Shown piece after piece: positions 25,583-34,255 of a stretch of 64,000 bases of DNA (position 1 is the first letter of the stretch; every line of letters starts with the position of its first letter). The position numbers and the translations under genes were made by a program. Source of the DNA: Pseudomonas asturiensis (GTDB lineage: Bacteria > Pseudomonadota > Gammaproteobacteria > Pseudomonadales > Pseudomonadaceae); the NCBI RefSeq assembly GCF_900143095.1, contig NZ_FRDA01000010.1, forward strand, positions 124,001 through 188,000, given 5' to 3'. The notes below the pieces were generated by a model. The model saw nothing but the letters and a program-made list of their open reading frames with translations. It ran no database searches and was not told the origin of the DNA.

Positions 25583-27802
25583 TCAGTATAAATCCACCGG
25601 GTCCACGTCCAGCGACCACCTGACCTGCCTGCCACTGGGCATCTGCTCAAGAGCGATCAGCCAGTTGCTCAACAGTTTATGCAGCGGCGCTCGGGCGCTG
25701 GACTGCAACAGCAATTGCGCCCGATACCGTCCGGCGCGGCGTTCCATTGGTGCGGGCACCGGGCCGAGCAGCTCGATGCCGCCCAGGCTCATTTCAGTCA
25801 GCAAATGTTCGGCTTCGCTGCAGGCCTGATCGAGAAACGCTTCAGCCTGCCCTGGCTTGTGGGCTTCGGCGCGCAGCAATGCCAGGTGCGAGAACGGCGG
25901 CAGGCCGGCGGAGCGACGTTCACTCAGGGCTTGTTCGGCGAAGGCGAAATAGCCCTGTTCGGTGAGCTGGATCAACAAGGGATGGTCGGCCAGGTGCGTC
26001 TGGATGATCACCCGGCCCGGCTCCTCGGCCCGGCCTGCGCGCCCGGCGACCTGGACGATCAGTTGTGCCATGCGCTCGCTGGCGCGGAAATCGCCTGAGA
26101 ACAGCCCGCCGTCGGCATCCAGAATCGACACCAGCGTCACGCGCGGGAAGTGATGCCCCTTGGCGAGCATCTGCGTGCCGACCAGAATGCATGGCTGGCC
26201 GCGCTGGATGGTCGCGAACAGCTGATTCATCGCGTCCTTGCGCGAGGTGCTGTCGCGATCGACTCGCAGCACCGGGTAATCCGGGAACAGAATCGCCAGT
26301 CTTTCTTCCGCGCGCTCGGTGCCTGCGCCGACCGGCCGCAGGTCGACCTTGCCGCACGATGGACACTGGCGCGGCACTCTTTCAACGTACCCGCAGTGGT
26401 GACAGCGTAATTCGCCCGAGCGCTGATGCACTGTCATGCGTGCATCGCAGCGCTGGCAGCCGGACATCCAGCCGCAATCGTGGCAAAGCAGGGTCGGTGC
26501 GAAACCGCGTCGGTTGAGGAACACCAGCACTTGCTGGCCTGCCGCGAGCGTTTGACCAATGGCTTGTTGCATTGGGCCGGAAATGCCGCTGTCCAGCGGA
26601 CGACTCTTCACATCCAGTCGCAGAAAGCGCGGTTGTTGCGCGCCTCCCGCCCGTTGATTCAGGCGCAGCAGGCCGTAACGACCGGTGTAGGCGTTGTGCA
26701 GGCTTTCCAGCGAAGGGGTGGCCGAGCCGAGCACAATCGGGATGTTTTCCTGGCGGGCGCGCACCAGCGCCAGATCGCGGGCGTGATAACGCAGGCCTTC
26801 CTGCTGTTTATAGGAGCCGTCGTGTTCTTCGTCGATGATGATCAGCCCCGGGTTCTTCATGGGCGTGAACAGGGCCGAGCGAGTGCCGATAATAATGTCG
26901 GCTTCGCCATCGCGTGCTGCCAGCCAGGCGTCCAGTCGCTCGCGGTCGTTGACGGCCGAATGCACCAGCGCAATGCGCGCATTGAAGCGTTGCTCGAAGC
27001 GCGCCAGGGTCTGCGGCCCGAGGTTGATTTCCGGGATCAGCACCAGCGCCTGCTTGCCCGCTTCGAGGGTTTCGCGGATCAACTGCAGATAGACCTCGGT
27101 CTTGCCGCTGCCCGTCACCCCCGCCAGCAGAAACGCATGAAAGCTGTCGAACCCGGCGCGGATGGCTTCATAGGCGGCGCGCTGCTCGGTGTTGAGTGGC
27201 AGTTCCGGCTGGGCCAGCCAGTGTTCATGCCGGGCGCTGGGCGCGTGGCTGCGTACTTCGACGTACACCAGCTCCTTGGCCAGCAGCAGGTTGAGGCTGT
27301 CTTTGTTGAGCATCAGCTTGCTGAGCAACTGATGCGCCACGCCATGCGGATGCTGGGCAAGGGTGGTCAAGGCTTCGCGCTGTTTGGGCGCACGGGCGAT
27401 GCGCGAGTCGTCGACGCTGGCCCCCGGAGAAACATGCCAGAAACGCTCCTGACGGGTTTCAGCCAGTTCTCCCTGACGCAGCAGCACCGGCAAGGCCCAG
27501 CTCAGGGTGTCGCCCAGGCTGTGCTGATAGTACTGGGACGTCCACAGGCACAGCTTGAAGAGTGAAGGCGGCAGCGGCGCCTGACTGTCCAGCAGCGCAA
27601 TCGCAGGTTTCAACTTGTCGGCAGGTACTTCGCTGTGGTCCACGACCTCGACCAGAATACCGATCATTTCCCGCCGCCCGAAGGGCACGCGCAGGCGCAT
27701 GCCGGGCTGCAGATCACTGCGTAGCACACCTGCGGGCGCGCGGTAATCGAACAGGCGGCGCAGCGGCGAGGGCAGGGCAAGGCGCAGGATGGCGTTGGGC
27801 AC
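25583..27802 (-). CDS. priA: Primosomal replication restart helicase PriA
   Basis: 3'-to-5' DNA helicase that reloads the replisome at stalled forks. 739 residues: N-terminal DNA-binding domain, Walker A AGVTGSGKTEVYLQL near residue 230, DEAH-type box IIIDEEHDGSYKQQ, a zinc module with eight Cys (CHDCGWMSGCQRC and CHHCG / CPSCG), and the helicase C-terminal domain with VAGRAGRAEEPG. Divergent from rpmE with 165 bases between them. Confidence 0.96.
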   Translation of the reverse strand: MPNAILRLALPSPLRRLFDYRAPAGVLRSDLQPGMRLRVPFGRREMIGILVEVVDHSEVPADKLKPAIALLDSQAPLPPSLFKLCLWTSQYYQHSLGDTLSWALPVLLRQGELAETRQERFWHVSPGASVDDSRIARAPKQREALTTLAQHPHGVAHQLLSKLMLNKDSLNLLLAKELVYVEVRSHAPSARHEHWLAQPELPLNTEQRAAYEAIRAGFDSFHAFLLAGVTGSGKTEVYLQLIRETLEAGKQALVLIPEINLGPQTLARFEQRFNARIALVHSAVNDRERLDAWLAARDGEADIIIGTRSALFTPMKNPGLIIIDEEHDGSYKQQEGLRYHARDLALVRARQENIPIVLGSATPSLESLHNAYTGRYGLLRLNQRAGGAQQPRFLRLDVKSRPLDSGISGPMQQAIGQTLAAGQQVLVFLNRRGFAPTLLCHDCGWMSGCQRCDARMTVHQRSGELRCHHCGYVERVPRQCPSCGKVDLRPVGAGTERAEERLAILFPDYPVLRVDRDSTSRKDAMNQLFATIQRGQPCILVGTQMLAKGHHFPRVTLVSILDADGGLFSGDFRASERMAQLIVQVAGRAGRAEEPGRVIIQTHLADHPLLIQLTEQGYFAFAEQALSERRSAGLPPFSHLALLRAEAHKPGQAEAFLDQACSEAEHLLTEMSLGGIELLGPVPAPMERRAGRYRAQLLLQSSARAPLHKLLSNWLIALEQMPSGRQVRWSLDVDPVDLY

Positions 27803-27869
27803 GCGGTGTTTCCCTGTGGCGGTCGTGGGCGATGGGCGATCTTAGCAGACGACCGGTGCAAAGGTTCGC

Positions 27870-27897
27870 TTGCGTCGTTTCGATTGTCTGGTACTAT
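27870..27897 (+). promoter_or_regulatory. Candidate sigma-70 promoter of rpmE
   Basis: TTGCGT-N16-TACTAT, about 70 bases upstream of the rpmE start. A small inverted repeat CAACA..TGTTG (27922-27935) lies in the leader. Supported by position and hexamers only. Confidence 0.4.
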
Positions 27898-27967
27898 CCA
27901 CGGCCTATTTCCGTGCGGTATTCAACAATAGTGTTGGGTGGCGGCACGCTAGACCGAGGAAGTACCG

Positions 27968-28189
27968 ATGAAAGCTGATATCCATCCAGTTTACGAAGCC
28001 ATTGACGCTACCTGCAGCTGCGGCAATGTCATCAAGACCCGTTCCACGCTCGCCGCTCCTCTGAGCCTCGACGTGTGCAACGAGTGCCACCCGTTCTACA
28101 CTGGCAAGCAGAAGACGCTTGACATCGGCGGCCGTGTCGACAAGTTCAAATCCCGTTTCGGTGCGTTCGGCGCAACCAAAGCGAAGTAA
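27968..28189 (+). CDS. rpmE: 50S ribosomal protein L31, zinc-binding form
   Basis: Ribosomal protein of the large subunit and intersubunit bridge. The 73 residues keep the four zinc-ligand Cys (CSCGN and CNECHPFYTGKQ), identifying the zinc-containing paralogue rather than the zinc-independent YkgM type. A GAGGAA box precedes the start. Its terminator lies inside the next gene's first codons. Confidence 0.97.
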   Translation: MKADIHPVYEAIDATCSCGNVIKTRSTLAAPLSLDVCNECHPFYTGKQKTLDIGGRVDKFKSRFGAFGATKAK

Positions 28190-28202
28190 GACTGGTTGCC
28201 TT

Positions 28203-28997
28203 ATGGGCATGTCCAGGCTGCTTGAAAAGACGCCCCTTGTGGGCGTCTTTTTTATGTCCGCGATTTGGCTGTCCAGCGCGCACGCGTTCTGTCCTGCGCC
28301 GGACGGCCTGCCCGTCGTACAGGTGCAGCGCGTGGTGGATGGCGACACGCTGCGCCTGGACGACGGCCGCAGTGTGCGGATGATCGGGCTCAATACGCCT
28401 GAAACCGGCAAGCTCGGCCAGTCCGCCGAGCCGTTTGCCGAGGCGGGCAAGCGACGCCTGCAAGCCTTGGTGAAAGAGAGCGCAGGTCAGGTCCGCCTGC
28501 AGGTCGGCCAGCAGCCCAAGGACCGTTACGGTCGTACGCTGGCCAATGTCTACGGCCGCGACGGCACCAACCTTGAAGCGCAGTTGCTCAGCGAAGGGCT
28601 TGGTTATCTGGTCGTCATTATGCCCAATACGGCGCTGGTCGACTGCCAGCAGAGCGCCGAGCGGCAGGCGCGCCAGAACAAAGTGGGGCTGTGGCGCAAC
28701 TCGCCTGTGCAATCGTCCGCTCAGATCGACAAGGGCGGCTTTGCCGTGGTGTCCGGGCAGGTGAAGAGCGTTCACCGTAACCGCGGCGGCGTCTGGCTCG
28801 AACTCGACGGTTCAATGGTTTTGCGTATTGCGCCTGATCTGCTGCCTGCCTTCGATGTCGCCAGACTTGAGCGTCTAAAGGGGCGACATGTTGAAGCACG
28901 AGGCTGGGTGGTGGACCGCTCCCGGCGCGGTGGTCTACAGTCAGGACAGGCTCGCTGGCTGATGCCGCTGACCCACCCGGCCATGCTCAATCTCTAG
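28203..28997 (+). CDS. Secreted thermonuclease-like (SNase) protein
   Basis: Predicted exported nuclease of the staphylococcal-nuclease fold. 264 residues: signal peptide (SRLLEKTPLVGVFFMSAIWL, cut after AHA), then an SNase domain with VVDGDTLRLDDGRSVRMIGL, NTPETGK, KDRYGRTLANVYG and NKVGLW, which carry the usual calcium-binding and catalytic Asp/Arg/Glu positions. A C-terminal OB-like extension (VVSGQVKSVHRNRGGVWLEL) follows. The start at 28203 keeps a complete signal peptide; starting at the ATG at 28254 would leave only a 12-residue leader. Fourteen bases after rpmE. Confidence 0.85.
   Translation: MGMSRLLEKTPLVGVFFMSAIWLSSAHAFCPAPDGLPVVQVQRVVDGDTLRLDDGRSVRMIGLNTPETGKLGQSAEPFAEAGKRRLQALVKESAGQVRLQVGQQPKDRYGRTLANVYGRDGTNLEAQLLSEGLGYLVVIMPNTALVDCQQSAERQARQNKVGLWRNSPVQSSAQIDKGGFAVVSGQVKSVHRNRGGVWLELDGSMVLRIAPDLLPAFDVARLERLKGRHVEARGWVVDRSRRGGLQSGQARWLMPLTHPAMLNL
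28225..28253 (+). terminator. rpmE terminator inside the nuclease coding sequence
   Basis: AAAAGACGCCC-CTTGT-GGGCGTCTTTT followed by TT is a textbook terminator 36 bases after the rpmE stop, but it lies in codons 8-17 of the nuclease gene, within the signal peptide. Confidence 0.8.
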
Positions 28998-29180
28998 GCA
29001 TCGCCTGCAATTACAGGCCTTTCGACGAGCGGTTCGGCTTTTTGTGTTCCGAGTGCCTTAGCGGAAAGTCTAACTTCTCGCCCCTTGACAGCAGTGACTG
29101 GCCAGTCTTGTTAGGACTATGCATCTTGCGTATCCTCGGCGGTCCGTCTGTCCCACAGTAAAAAAAGCGGAATCCAATAC

Positions 29181-30449
29181 ATGTCAGATTTGAAAACTGC
29201 CGCGCTCGAGTACCACGCCAACCCTCGTCCAGGGAAGCTGAGCGTAGAACTCACCAAGCCGACTGCAACCGCTCGTGACCTGGCTCTGGCCTACAGCCCT
29301 GGCGTTGCTGAACCCGTGCGTGAAATCGCCCGCGACCCTGAGCTGGCTTACAAGTACACCGGCAAAGGCAACCTGGTAGCAGTTATTTCCGATGGCACCG
29401 CGATCCTCGGCCTCGGCGATCTGGGCCCATTGGCTTCCAAGCCTGTCATGGAAGGTAAAGGGGTTCTGTTCAAGCGTTTCGCCGGTATCGACGTGTTCGA
29501 TATCGAAGTCGATTCGGAAAGCCCGCAGGCTTTCATCGATACCGTAAAGCGTATCTCCATCACCTTCGGTGGTATCAACCTGGAAGACATCAAGGCACCT
29601 GAGTGCTTTGAAATCGAGAAAGCGCTGATCGAACAGTGCGACATCCCGGTTTTCCACGATGACCAGCACGGTACCGCTATCGTGACCGCGGCCGGCATGA
29701 TCAACGCCCTGGAAATCGTCGGCAAGTCCCTCGATTCCGCGAAGATCGTCTGCCTGGGCGCGGGCGCTGCCGCCATCTCCTGCATGAAGCTGCTGGTGAG
29801 CATGGGCGCGAAGATCGAGAACATCTTCATGGTCGACCGCACCGGCGTGATCCATTCCGGCCGTACCGACCTGAACCAGTACAAGGCTGTCTTTGCACAC
29901 GCAACCGACAAGCGCACCCTGACCGATGCGCTGGATGGCGCTGACGTGTTCGTGGGTCTGTCCGGCCCGAACCTGCTGAGCCCGGAAAACCTGAATCTGA
30001 TGGCCAAGGATCCGATCGTGTTCGCCTGTTCGAACCCTGATCCGGAAATCTCCCCGGAACTGGCTCACGCCACTCGCAGCGACGTGATCATGGCCACTGG
30101 CCGTTCGGACTACCCGAACCAGGTCAACAACGTGCTGGGCTTCCCGTTCATCTTCCGTGGTGCTCTGGACGTTCGCGCCAAGCGCATCAACGAAGAAATG
30201 AAAATCGCTGCAGCCAACGCCCTGCGCGAACTGGCCAAGCTGCCTGTTCCTCAGGAAGTGTGCGACGCCTACGGCGGTATCAAACTGGAATTCGGTCGTG
30301 AGTACATCATCCCGAAACCAATGGACACTCGCCTGTTGGGCCTGATCGCCGACGCAGTCGCCAAGGCCGCCATTGAAAGCGGCGTGGCCACCCTGCCGTA
30401 TCCGAAACACTACCCGCTGACCAGCGTGGATGACGTGTTCAAGGGTTGA
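29181..30449 (+). CDS. maeB: NAD(P)-dependent malic enzyme, short form
   Basis: Decarboxylates malate to pyruvate with reduction of NAD(P). The 422 residues cover the malic N-domain (YTGKGNLVAVISDGTAILGLG with the catalytic Tyr/Lys region, and FHDDQHGTAIV for metal binding) and the NAD(P)-binding C-domain (CLGAGAAAISCMKLL). The C-terminal phosphotransacetylase-like extension found in the about 760-residue E. coli MaeB is absent, as in the short bacterial forms, so the gene symbol is used for family only. A strong terminator follows. Confidence 0.9.
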   Translation: MSDLKTAALEYHANPRPGKLSVELTKPTATARDLALAYSPGVAEPVREIARDPELAYKYTGKGNLVAVISDGTAILGLGDLGPLASKPVMEGKGVLFKRFAGIDVFDIEVDSESPQAFIDTVKRISITFGGINLEDIKAPECFEIEKALIEQCDIPVFHDDQHGTAIVTAAGMINALEIVGKSLDSAKIVCLGAGAAAISCMKLLVSMGAKIENIFMVDRTGVIHSGRTDLNQYKAVFAHATDKRTLTDALDGADVFVGLSGPNLLSPENLNLMAKDPIVFACSNPDPEISPELAHATRSDVIMATGRSDYPNQVNNVLGFPFIFRGALDVRAKRINEEMKIAAANALRELAKLPVPQEVCDAYGGIKLEFGREYIIPKPMDTRLLGLIADAVAKAAIESGVATLPYPKHYPLTSVDDVFKG

Positions 30450-30463
30450 TTCCTTGAGGTAAT

Positions 30464-30492
30464 AAAAAACCCGCAGAGATGCGGGTTTTTTT
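30464..30492 (+). terminator. Intrinsic terminator after maeB
   Basis: AAAAAACCCGC-AGAGAT-GCGGGTTTTTT followed by further T; 14 bases after the malic enzyme stop. Confidence 0.9.
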
Positions 30493-30511
30493 ATGGTTGC
30501 TGAACTGACGC

Positions 30512-30653
30512 CATCGCTGGCAAGCCGCCTCTCACAGTCCCGTGTGTACACGTTCAACACTTTGTGGGAGCGAGCTTGCTCGCGAAAGCCACCGTTCGCA
30601 CGCCTCTATTTCAGCGGATGGACCGGCCTCTTCGTGAGCACGCTCACTCCCAC
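30512..30653. repeat. Mixed REP cluster after maeB
   Basis: One copy of the CGCTGGCAAGCCGCC class (30512-30535) is followed by an inverted pair of the GTGGGAGCGAGCTTGCTCGCG class (30564-30588 and 30630-30653). No gene in the stretch. Confidence 0.75.
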
Positions 30654-30691
30654 TGTGATGAGTTTGCTGCAAGGCAATGTAATGCAGGGCC

Positions 30692-32080
30692 TCACTCCCG
30701 CAAAATCACCCCCGCCAACTCATCAATCGCCTCCTGCCTTTCGGCCTGATTCAACCGCGCACGGGGATTGAGCGACGACCATTGCGGGTGGGCGCGGGAG
30801 CGTGACAGGGGCTCTGGCAGCTTGCCCTTGCGCCAGGTCTTGTCTTGCGGAGTGGTCAATTCGATGCTGTTGATCGCCGCATGACCTCTGACACCCAGCG
30901 CAACCAGCAACTGGCTTTGACGCAATGCCAGCAGGCGCAGCACGGCGTCGTCGACGGTCAGTTCCCGATGCCCTTTGAGTTTGCCGAGCAGGCGTCCGCC
31001 ATAGCTGCGCGCGGTCAGCAGGGCGCCGCCGGCAATCGCGCCCACCAGCGCAGCGGCGCCGAGGGTGACACCGCCGACCATCAGGTCGACGCCAGCTCCG
31101 GCCGCAGCACCTGCCGCCACACCACCACCGACGCGCACGCCCATCAGTTTGAGGGTTTCGGGGTTGAACAGGTCGTCGCCCCAGCGGCCATCCATCAACG
31201 GCAAATCGCTGGCGGTCACGTCATCCTTGCGAAACGCATGCAGCTTGAGCAGCGCCTCGACGCACTGTTGTTCGCGCTGACGAACTGCCTGACGCAGTGC
31301 GTCTATCGCCTGTTTCTCTTGATCCGGTATCGTCTCGACGCTGCGCCGGCAGGCCGCGCAATCGATCAGCATTTCAGCGATAAGGCGTGTTGCGCTGTGG
31401 CGCTTGGCCTGGCGCTGCTTTTCCTGGTCCTGAATCAGGCGTTCCAGCTGCGGTCGCGCACTTTCAAGCATGAGCGCCAGGCTTTCATAAAGACGACGCC
31501 CGCCGTCTTCCGGCGGCGCGACGCTGTCGAAACGCACCAGCGCATGGAGGCCGAGGCGCGAGAGCGCTTCGCGCCATTCCGGTTCGCGATGCTGCTGCGC
31601 ACTGACGAAGTTGAGGACCGGCAGCAGGGGTTTGCCACAACTGGCCAGCACCGCCAGCTCGTCGCGGTATTTGGACAACACCGGTTCGCGGGCATCGATC
31701 ACATACAGACCTGCATTTGAATCGAGCAACTGTCGCAGGACCTTGGCTTCTTGCTCGAAGCGTTGTCGCGCCTCGCTGCCTTCCAGAAAGCGCGTCAGGC
31801 GCGCCGGACCGTCCAGCCGTTCGCCGGGGCGATCCAGACGTTCCAGATAGTCGAGGAGGGCAATGGCGTCCTCCAGGCCAGGCGTGTCGTACAGCTCGAC
31901 GGTGGCCTGGCCGTCCACCGACAGGCGGGCACCCTCGACATGCCGTGTAGTGCTGGGCCGATGGGAGACTTCGCCGAAGCTGACGTCGCCTGTCAGGGTT
32001 CGCAGCAACGAGGTCTTGCCCACGTTGGTGTGTCCGACCACTGCCAGCTTGATGGCTGCGGGTGTGTGCGCTTCACTCAT
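30692..32080 (-). CDS. DUF3482-type GTPase
   Basis: Predicted small-GTPase-fold protein of 462 residues with an N-terminal G domain: P-loop GHTNVGKTSLLRTL near residue 16, switch region RPSTTRHVEG, G3 DTPGLED, and a later NFVSA near the expected G4/G5. The C-terminal half (DUF3482) contains glycine-rich hydrophobic stretches (GVRVGGGVAAGAAAGAGVDL) suggesting membrane association. Overlaps the upstream DUF2868 gene by 8 bases, so the two are coupled and probably act together; the cellular role is not known to me. Confidence 0.85.
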   Translation of the reverse strand: MSEAHTPAAIKLAVVGHTNVGKTSLLRTLTGDVSFGEVSHRPSTTRHVEGARLSVDGQATVELYDTPGLEDAIALLDYLERLDRPGERLDGPARLTRFLEGSEARQRFEQEAKVLRQLLDSNAGLYVIDAREPVLSKYRDELAVLASCGKPLLPVLNFVSAQQHREPEWREALSRLGLHALVRFDSVAPPEDGGRRLYESLALMLESARPQLERLIQDQEKQRQAKRHSATRLIAEMLIDCAACRRSVETIPDQEKQAIDALRQAVRQREQQCVEALLKLHAFRKDDVTASDLPLMDGRWGDDLFNPETLKLMGVRVGGGVAAGAAAGAGVDLMVGGVTLGAAALVGAIAGGALLTARSYGGRLLGKLKGHRELTVDDAVLRLLALRQSQLLVALGVRGHAAINSIELTTPQDKTWRKGKLPEPLSRSRAHPQWSSLNPRARLNQAERQEAIDELAGVILRE

Positions 32081-33452
32081 GGCCTGTCTCCAGCCAGCTC
32101 ATGGGCGTGCTGTCTGCCCATGGCAATTGCAGTTGATCCAGTGCAACGTGCCAGTCGTCCAGACGTTCGGGGTCCAGAGCCTGTCCGGCAGGCGCAGGCA
32201 ACAGCCAGACGCGGGTCGCGCCTGCGCAGCGGGCCAGCTCGGCGATCAGCGCAAGACTGCCACGGTCAGGCGAGCGGCGCGGATCGCAGGCAATCAGCAG
32301 GCGTGCGGGCGGGTATTGAGTCAGTTGTTCCAGCAGTCTGTGTCGGGATTCGCGGCTGTCCAGCACGCCTGCGTTGGCCACGCCAGCGGGCAGATGCGGC
32401 GGCCAGACGTGTTGATCATCCAGCTCGATGGCCACCAGCAAGGCGCCGTCACTTTGGGTGGTCCCTGCCTCGCGCTGCACCTGATGCATCAACGCCGGCT
32501 CCGCGTCGCTGACGCCCAGGCGCTCGCTGCTGGGCATCAGTCGCTCGCGCAGTTCGAGGTAGTCGGGCAGTTCGAGATCCAGTTGCAATGCAGCCTTGCC
32601 ACGCTTCCAGCGCCACAGACAAAGCGCGGCCAGCAGCAGGCGCGGCAGGATGCCATAGACCAGCAGCACGCCGACCAGCCAGGCAGCCCAGGCCTGACGG
32701 GCGTTTTCGAGGCTCAGTGCGCCGTTGCCGCTGGCGCGGATCATGGCTTCGTCCGGCACGCTGAAGCCCAGCCAGGACGGAATCGTGCTCAAGGTCTGGG
32801 TCAGGTTGACGAAGGTGTCGCTGCTCAGGATGGTGGTTTCCCAGACAAAGCCATAACGCCGCGTCGACATCAGCATCAACAGCACAATCAATGCGCTGAG
32901 CAGGGCGATCAGCCACAGGCTGTTGACCATAAGACCCAGCGCCCAGCGATTCAGGCGTTTGCGCTGTAACAGCAGGATCAACGCAGGTGCCAGTTGTGCG
33001 GCCTGGGCGTCGCGGGCGAGCTTTTCACTCAGCCACAGCCAGAGACGACCTAGCCCACTGTTATGGCGTCCGGCAAAGACCAGGCCCATCGCCCAACTGA
33101 TCAGCAGGATGAGGTTCAGCCCGAGCAGACTGCCCAGCGCCCAGAACACATTCACAGGCGTCTGCCCGTCGCCCATCGCGGCGAAGGCCAGCCCCGTGCC
33201 ACTCATGATGGCCAATACCGCCAGCGCCATCAGTGCCAGTCGCGCACCCTGTTTCCAGTGATGCAGCGCGGTAACCATTCCGTCGCGCTCCGCGAGCCAC
33301 AAGGCGCGATGGGTGATGCGGGTCGTGAGGTCGCCCTCGGCAGCGCGGGCGCGGCGGTTGGCTTCCTGGTCGTCCAGCGTGCCGGCCTGTCGTTCGCGCA
33401 GGCGCACAGCTTCGGTCAGCCAAAGGGTATCGAGTGGTGTCAGCGCAGTCAC
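32073..33452 (-). CDS. DUF2868 membrane protein
   Basis: Inner-membrane protein of 459 residues with four hydrophobic segments: LALMALAVLAIMSGTGLAFA, WALGSLLGLNLILLISWAMG, MVNSLWLIALLSALIVLLML and WLVGVLLVYGILPRLLLAAL. Family DUF2868, regularly encoded next to a DUF3482 GTPase. The start is uncertain: GTG at 33452 has GAAGAG upstream and gives an N-terminus close to the family pattern; a TTG at 33467 is the alternative. The charged C-terminal third is probably cytoplasmic. Function unknown. Confidence 0.8.
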   Translation of the reverse strand: MTALTPLDTLWLTEAVRLRERQAGTLDDQEANRRARAAEGDLTTRITHRALWLAERDGMVTALHHWKQGARLALMALAVLAIMSGTGLAFAAMGDGQTPVNVFWALGSLLGLNLILLISWAMGLVFAGRHNSGLGRLWLWLSEKLARDAQAAQLAPALILLLQRKRLNRWALGLMVNSLWLIALLSALIVLLMLMSTRRYGFVWETTILSSDTFVNLTQTLSTIPSWLGFSVPDEAMIRASGNGALSLENARQAWAAWLVGVLLVYGILPRLLLAALCLWRWKRGKAALQLDLELPDYLELRERLMPSSERLGVSDAEPALMHQVQREAGTTQSDGALLVAIELDDQHVWPPHLPAGVANAGVLDSRESRHRLLEQLTQYPPARLLIACDPRRSPDRGSLALIAELARCAGATRVWLLPAPAGQALDPERLDDWHVALDQLQLPWADSTPMSWLETGHE

Positions 33453-33561
33453 ACGGCGTCTCTTCAATGAATTCAGCGGTGAGCATAACCGCTGTCATGG
33501 GACTGAGCACGACGCGTAACAGTTCAGTGGCTTGCCGGGCGCGCTCTGATATCCTCGCACC

Positions 33562-34074
33562 ATGACGACTCATCTCTCCCTCAGCCTGATTGCCGCCCTT
33601 GGTGAAAACCGAGTGATCGGCGTCGACAATTCCATGCCCTGGCATTTGCCGGGGGACTTCAAATACTTCAAGGCAACCACCCTTGGCAAGCCGATCATCA
33701 TGGGCCGCAAGACCTGGGATTCCTTGGGGCGGCCATTGCCCGGTCGCCTGAACCTGGTGGTCAGTCGCCAGGCGGACCTTCAGCTTGAAGGAGCCGAGGT
33801 GTTCTCTTCACTCGACGCTGCGGTGAAACGTGCCGAGGAATGGGCGCACGAGCAAGGCGTGGGTGAAATCATGCTGATTGGTGGCGCGCAGTTGTACGCG
33901 CAAGGCCTGGATCAGGCCGATCGCCTTTATCTGACCCGCGTGGCGCTGAGCCCGGAGGGCGATGCCTGGTTTCCCGAGTTCGATACGGCGCAGTGGAAGC
34001 TGGTTTCCAATACTGAAAATGCCGCTGTTGAAGACAAGCCTGCCTACGCCTTCGAGGTGTGGGAGCGGGTTTGA
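33562..34074 (+). CDS. folA: Dihydrofolate reductase
   Basis: NADPH-dependent reduction of dihydrofolate, the trimethoprim target. The 170 residues contain LIAALGENRVIGVDNSMPWH (substrate loop), the GRKTWDSLGRPLPGR cofactor segment, and IMLIGGAQLYAQGL (GG-x-x-[IVL]-[YF] motif). Divergent from the DUF2868 gene. Confidence 0.96.
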   Translation: MTTHLSLSLIAALGENRVIGVDNSMPWHLPGDFKYFKATTLGKPIIMGRKTWDSLGRPLPGRLNLVVSRQADLQLEGAEVFSSLDAAVKRAEEWAHEQGVGEIMLIGGAQLYAQGLDQADRLYLTRVALSPEGDAWFPEFDTAQWKLVSNTENAAVEDKPAYAFEVWERV

Positions 34075-34089
34075 TTTTTGAGGTATGGG

Positions 34090-34140
34090 ACGACAGCAAA
34101 CAAAATGTCACAAAAGTGTCGTTTTTGGTTTTGCTGTCGT
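34090..34140. promoter_or_regulatory. 11-bp inverted repeat between folA and the HAD phosphatase gene
   Basis: ACGACAGCAAA (34090-34100) and TTTGCTGTCGT (34130-34140) are perfect inverted repeats 29 bases apart. It could be the folA terminator stem (no T-run) or an operator for the downstream gene. Confidence 0.35.
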
Positions 34141-34255
34141 GATCAGTGGGGCAAGTGACGTCTTCTAACGCCTCAAAGGTCGCTGACGCACTTTTGTGTT
34201 CACAATATTTTGTTACGGTCTGACCCTTCAAATTTTCAAGAAGGGGACTTCGTCT

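Noticed and set aside
29085..29113. TTGACA-N17-TTGTTA as maeB promoter
   Set aside because: The -10 hexamer is too poor to call; the position is plausible but unsupported.
29184..30560. 458-codon minus-strand frame
   Set aside because: Antisense to maeB, which is flanked by its own terminator and has complete catalytic motifs.
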